A DNA stretch of 64,000 bases from Paenibacillus crassostreae (GTDB lineage: Bacteria; Bacillota; Bacilli; Paenibacillales; Paenibacillaceae): contig NZ_CP017770.1 in NCBI RefSeq assembly GCF_001857945.1, positions 3,348,001 to 3,412,000 on the forward strand. The letters are read 5' to 3'. The translations under genes were made by a program, and so were the position numbers. Of the stretch, positions 63,868-64,000 are shown piece after piece; position 1 is the first letter of the stretch, and each line of letters opens with the position of its first letter. The notes under the pieces are model-generated. The model worked only from the letters and a program-made list of their open reading frames with translations. It did no database searches and was not told the origin of the DNA.

Positions 63868-64000
63868 ATGAGGAAAGAGGAATTAAAAAATATTAAACTT
63901 GCACAGCAGGGAGATGCTAACGTTCTAGCTGAACTGATCCATGACCATTATGGCTTTTTATATAAATATCTAGTCAAAGTTACGATGGACCCTGTTACCG
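63868..64000 (+). CDS. ECF sigma-70 factor, 5' part (SigY-like)
   Basis: The first 44 residues are visible before the window ends. They contain sigma region 2.1: KLAQQGDANVLAELIHDHYG followed by FLYKYLVKVTMDPVT, the usual ECF start. AAGGGTGA lies five bases before the ATG. The rest (region 2.4 and region 4) is beyond the window. The candidate promoter upstream supports the SigY-like reading; another ECF group is possible. Confidence 0.75.
   Translation, partial: MRKEELKNIKLAQQGDANVLAELIHDHYGFLYKYLVKVTMDPVT

Overview
The window is AT-rich and looks like a chromosomal segment of a spore-forming Firmicute, most probably Paenibacillus or a close relative. The reasons are the YesM/YesN two-component pairs next to LplB/YtcP/YtcQ-type and MalEFG-type sugar ABC genes, a yyaC sporulation gene, a sigB partner-switching operon, strong GGAGG ribosome binding sites and many rho-independent terminators. 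No insertion sequence, prophage, CRISPR array, rRNA or tRNA gene was recognised.

Region by region: 1-1.2 kb holds the end of ppaC (Mn-dependent pyrophosphatase) and a thioredoxin-like gene. 1.2-22.7 kb is a carbohydrate-uptake island: YesM/YesN pair 1, two permeases plus a large lipoprotein binding protein, a separate MalEFG-type transporter, YesM / membrane-anchored binding protein / YesN (a candidate three-component sensor), then three tandem orphan paralogues of the first binding protein. Each of the three has its own promoter, operator-like palindromes near +1 and a terminator. 23-29.7 kb carries a GH95 glycosidase, deoC, kduI, a DeoR-type regulator, kduD and a TIM-barrel isomerase, consistent with use of plant cell-wall sugars and uronates. 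29.7-34.4 kb has a homocysteine synthase (metY type), a P1B4-type metal-efflux ATPase behind a Fur-box-like site, and trxB behind a consensus promoter and a PerR-type box. 34.5-39 kb is the divergent xylR / xylAB locus.

39-46 kb is mixed housekeeping: a secreted transglutaminase-like protein, a lysine-type permease controlled by a clear lysine riboswitch on the minus strand, a CvfC-type HEAT-repeat protein, an ABC-F ATPase, and small stress or membrane proteins, including a 54-residue DUF1328 gene. 47-55.7 kb is the most interesting block: REC-PP2C phosphatase, giant hybrid kinase with three receiver domains, CheR-type methyltransferase, a second REC-kinase, then rsbV-rsbW-sigB. This resembles the Bacillus cereus RsbY/RsbK/RsbM route to SigB, here joined directly to its targets. 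SigB-like promoters sit before rsbV and before a DUF948 gene. A broken corA-like gene and small stress membrane proteins (DUF5665, YtxH, GlsB/YeaQ) follow.

58-64 kb contains a DUF1128 gene, yyaC, an alpha/beta hydrolase, several conserved genes of unknown role, a methyltransferase, a thioredoxin-fold protein lacking the second active-site Cys, an MBL-fold hydrolase, and the start of an ECF sigma factor that may carry its own autoregulatory promoter.

Gaps over about 300 bp: 22742-23096 holds repeat modules and a terminator; 31064-31385 holds a terminator, a Fur-like box and a hairpin; 42022-42509 is riboswitch leader. All functional calls rest on reading translated sequence and motifs; no database search was possible.
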